The position numbers were made by a program, and so were the translations under genes. DNA of 64,000 nt, taken from the NCBI RefSeq assembly GCF_021560035.1, contig NZ_CP074373.1, positions 1,546,001 through 1,610,000 of the forward strand, written 5' to 3'. Source of the stretch: Virgibacillus sp. NKC19-16. Lineage in GTDB: Bacteria > Bacillota > Bacilli > Bacillales > Amphibacillaceae. Numbering within the stretch: position 1 is the first letter of the stretch; each line of letters opens with the position of its first letter. Below the pieces are notes generated by a model that was given only the letters and a program-made list of their open reading frames with translations, did not search any database and was not told the DNA's origin. Shown here in pieces: positions 63,615 through 64,000 of this stretch.

Positions 63615-64000
63615 ATGAAATTTATTTTAGGTCAAATTAGAAAAGATGCTAATCATGAGCCTTATCCTTTTGATGATAAGGTAGATGTTTCTGAACTGGA
63701 AACAATGAAAAATGATATACGTGAAATTAAACCTGTTCGAGTTCATGGTAGATATATCTATCAGGGCGAGCAAATCATTTTTTCATTTACTATTGTGGGA
63801 GAAATGATTTTACCATGTGCCCGTACATTGGTGGATGTACCCTATCCTTTTGAGATAAAAGCGGATGAGGTGTTTTCAACATCACCATACTATGGGGAAG
63901 AAGAAGAGGAAAGTGAAATTCATCCAGTAGATGGAGAAATAATTGACTTGACCCCATATATAAAAGAAAATATTTTATTGGAAGTTCCATTTCGAGTATT
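63615..64000 (+). CDS. ylbN: YlbN (YceD/DUF177), C-terminally cut by window end
   Basis: The first 128 codons of a DUF177 protein. MKFILGQIRKDANHEPYPFD, VRVHGRYIYQGEQIIFSF and GEMILPCARTLVDVPYPFEIK are typical; the conserved Cys in LPCARTL is present. The gene normally precedes rpmF, and the E. coli homologue YceD is linked to 23S rRNA or ribosome assembly. GAGGTGATT precedes the ATG. Confidence 0.9.
   Translation, partial: MKFILGQIRKDANHEPYPFDDKVDVSELETMKNDIREIKPVRVHGRYIYQGEQIIFSFTIVGEMILPCARTLVDVPYPFEIKADEVFSTSPYYGEEEEESEIHPVDGEIIDLTPYIKENILLEVPFRV

Overview
The window is about 37% G+C by eye and is chromosomal core DNA of a spore-forming, low-GC Gram-positive bacterium of the family Bacillaceae. 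The gene order matches two stretches of the Bacillus subtilis map: ykyB-ykuE-ykuL-ykuS-ykuV-yknU-yknV-ykqB-rnjA-rpoY-ykrA-def-ykyA-pdhABCD-sr1-yktA-yktB-ykzI-yktC, then ylaF-ylaH-ylaI-ylaJ-ylaL-ylaN-ftsW-pycA-ctaA-ctaBCDEFG-ylbA-ylbC to ylbG-rsmD-coaD-ylbJ-ylbL-ylbM-ylbN. A BCCT osmolyte carrier, two K+ channel proteins and many acidic proteins suggest a halotolerant Oceanobacillus/Virgibacillus-like organism (inference). I see no tRNA, rRNA, CRISPR array, prophage, toxin-antitoxin pair or restriction system.

Layout. 1-5.4 kb: a truncated lipoprotein gene, a YwpF-like protein, the K+ channel subunit KtrD followed by a 26-residue membrane peptide, a signal peptidase, a Spo0E-like phosphatase, an FbpB-like peptide and an EamA carrier. 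5.4-11.7 kb: YkyB, Sco copper chaperone, YkuE, a zinc-exporter/CzrA pair, the c-di-AMP sensor DarB, YkuS, YkuV. 11.8-18.8 kb: the heterodimeric ABC exporter YknU/YknV, KtrC, and RNase J1 with the RNA polymerase epsilon subunit. 19-22.3 kb: a HAD phosphatase and peptide deformylase, with a class C group II intron inserted just after the terminator between them. 22.9-30.2 kb: YkyA, the pyruvate dehydrogenase operon and a DUF4317 protein. 30.3-36.9 kb: a BCCT carrier with a clear promoter/operator, a polysaccharide deacetylase, the dual-function RNA SR1, a nitronate monooxygenase-like enzyme, YktA, YktB, YkzI and SuhB. 36.9-45 kb: the yla group, FtsW and pyruvate carboxylase. 45-53 kb: heme A synthesis and caa3 cytochrome oxidase with assembly factors CtaG and a CtaM-like DUF420 protein. 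53-64 kb: the ylb group, including the ylbH leader RNA upstream of rsmD.

How the genes fit together. Two themes recur. First, K+/c-di-AMP/central carbon: KtrC, KtrD, DarB and PycA are all c-di-AMP-linked in B. subtilis or Listeria, and PDH and PycA are the two main fates of pyruvate. Second, aerobic respiration: Sco, CtaA, CtaB, CtaC-F, CtaG and the CtaM-like protein together make and metallate a caa3 oxidase.

Non-coding structure is the most unusual part. Four copies of a modular, MITE-like repeat of about 300-480 bp (R1-R4), two copies of a related hairpin repeat (type A) and two copies of an unrelated repeat (type C) sit in intergenic gaps. Types R and A share a hairpin whose stem pairs covary between copies. 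I found no clear novel multi-gene defence or biosynthetic system. The best leads are the covarying repeat hairpin, the peptide after ktrD, the apparent ATT start of the BCCT gene, the intron, and the Cys-containing partner of Sco.
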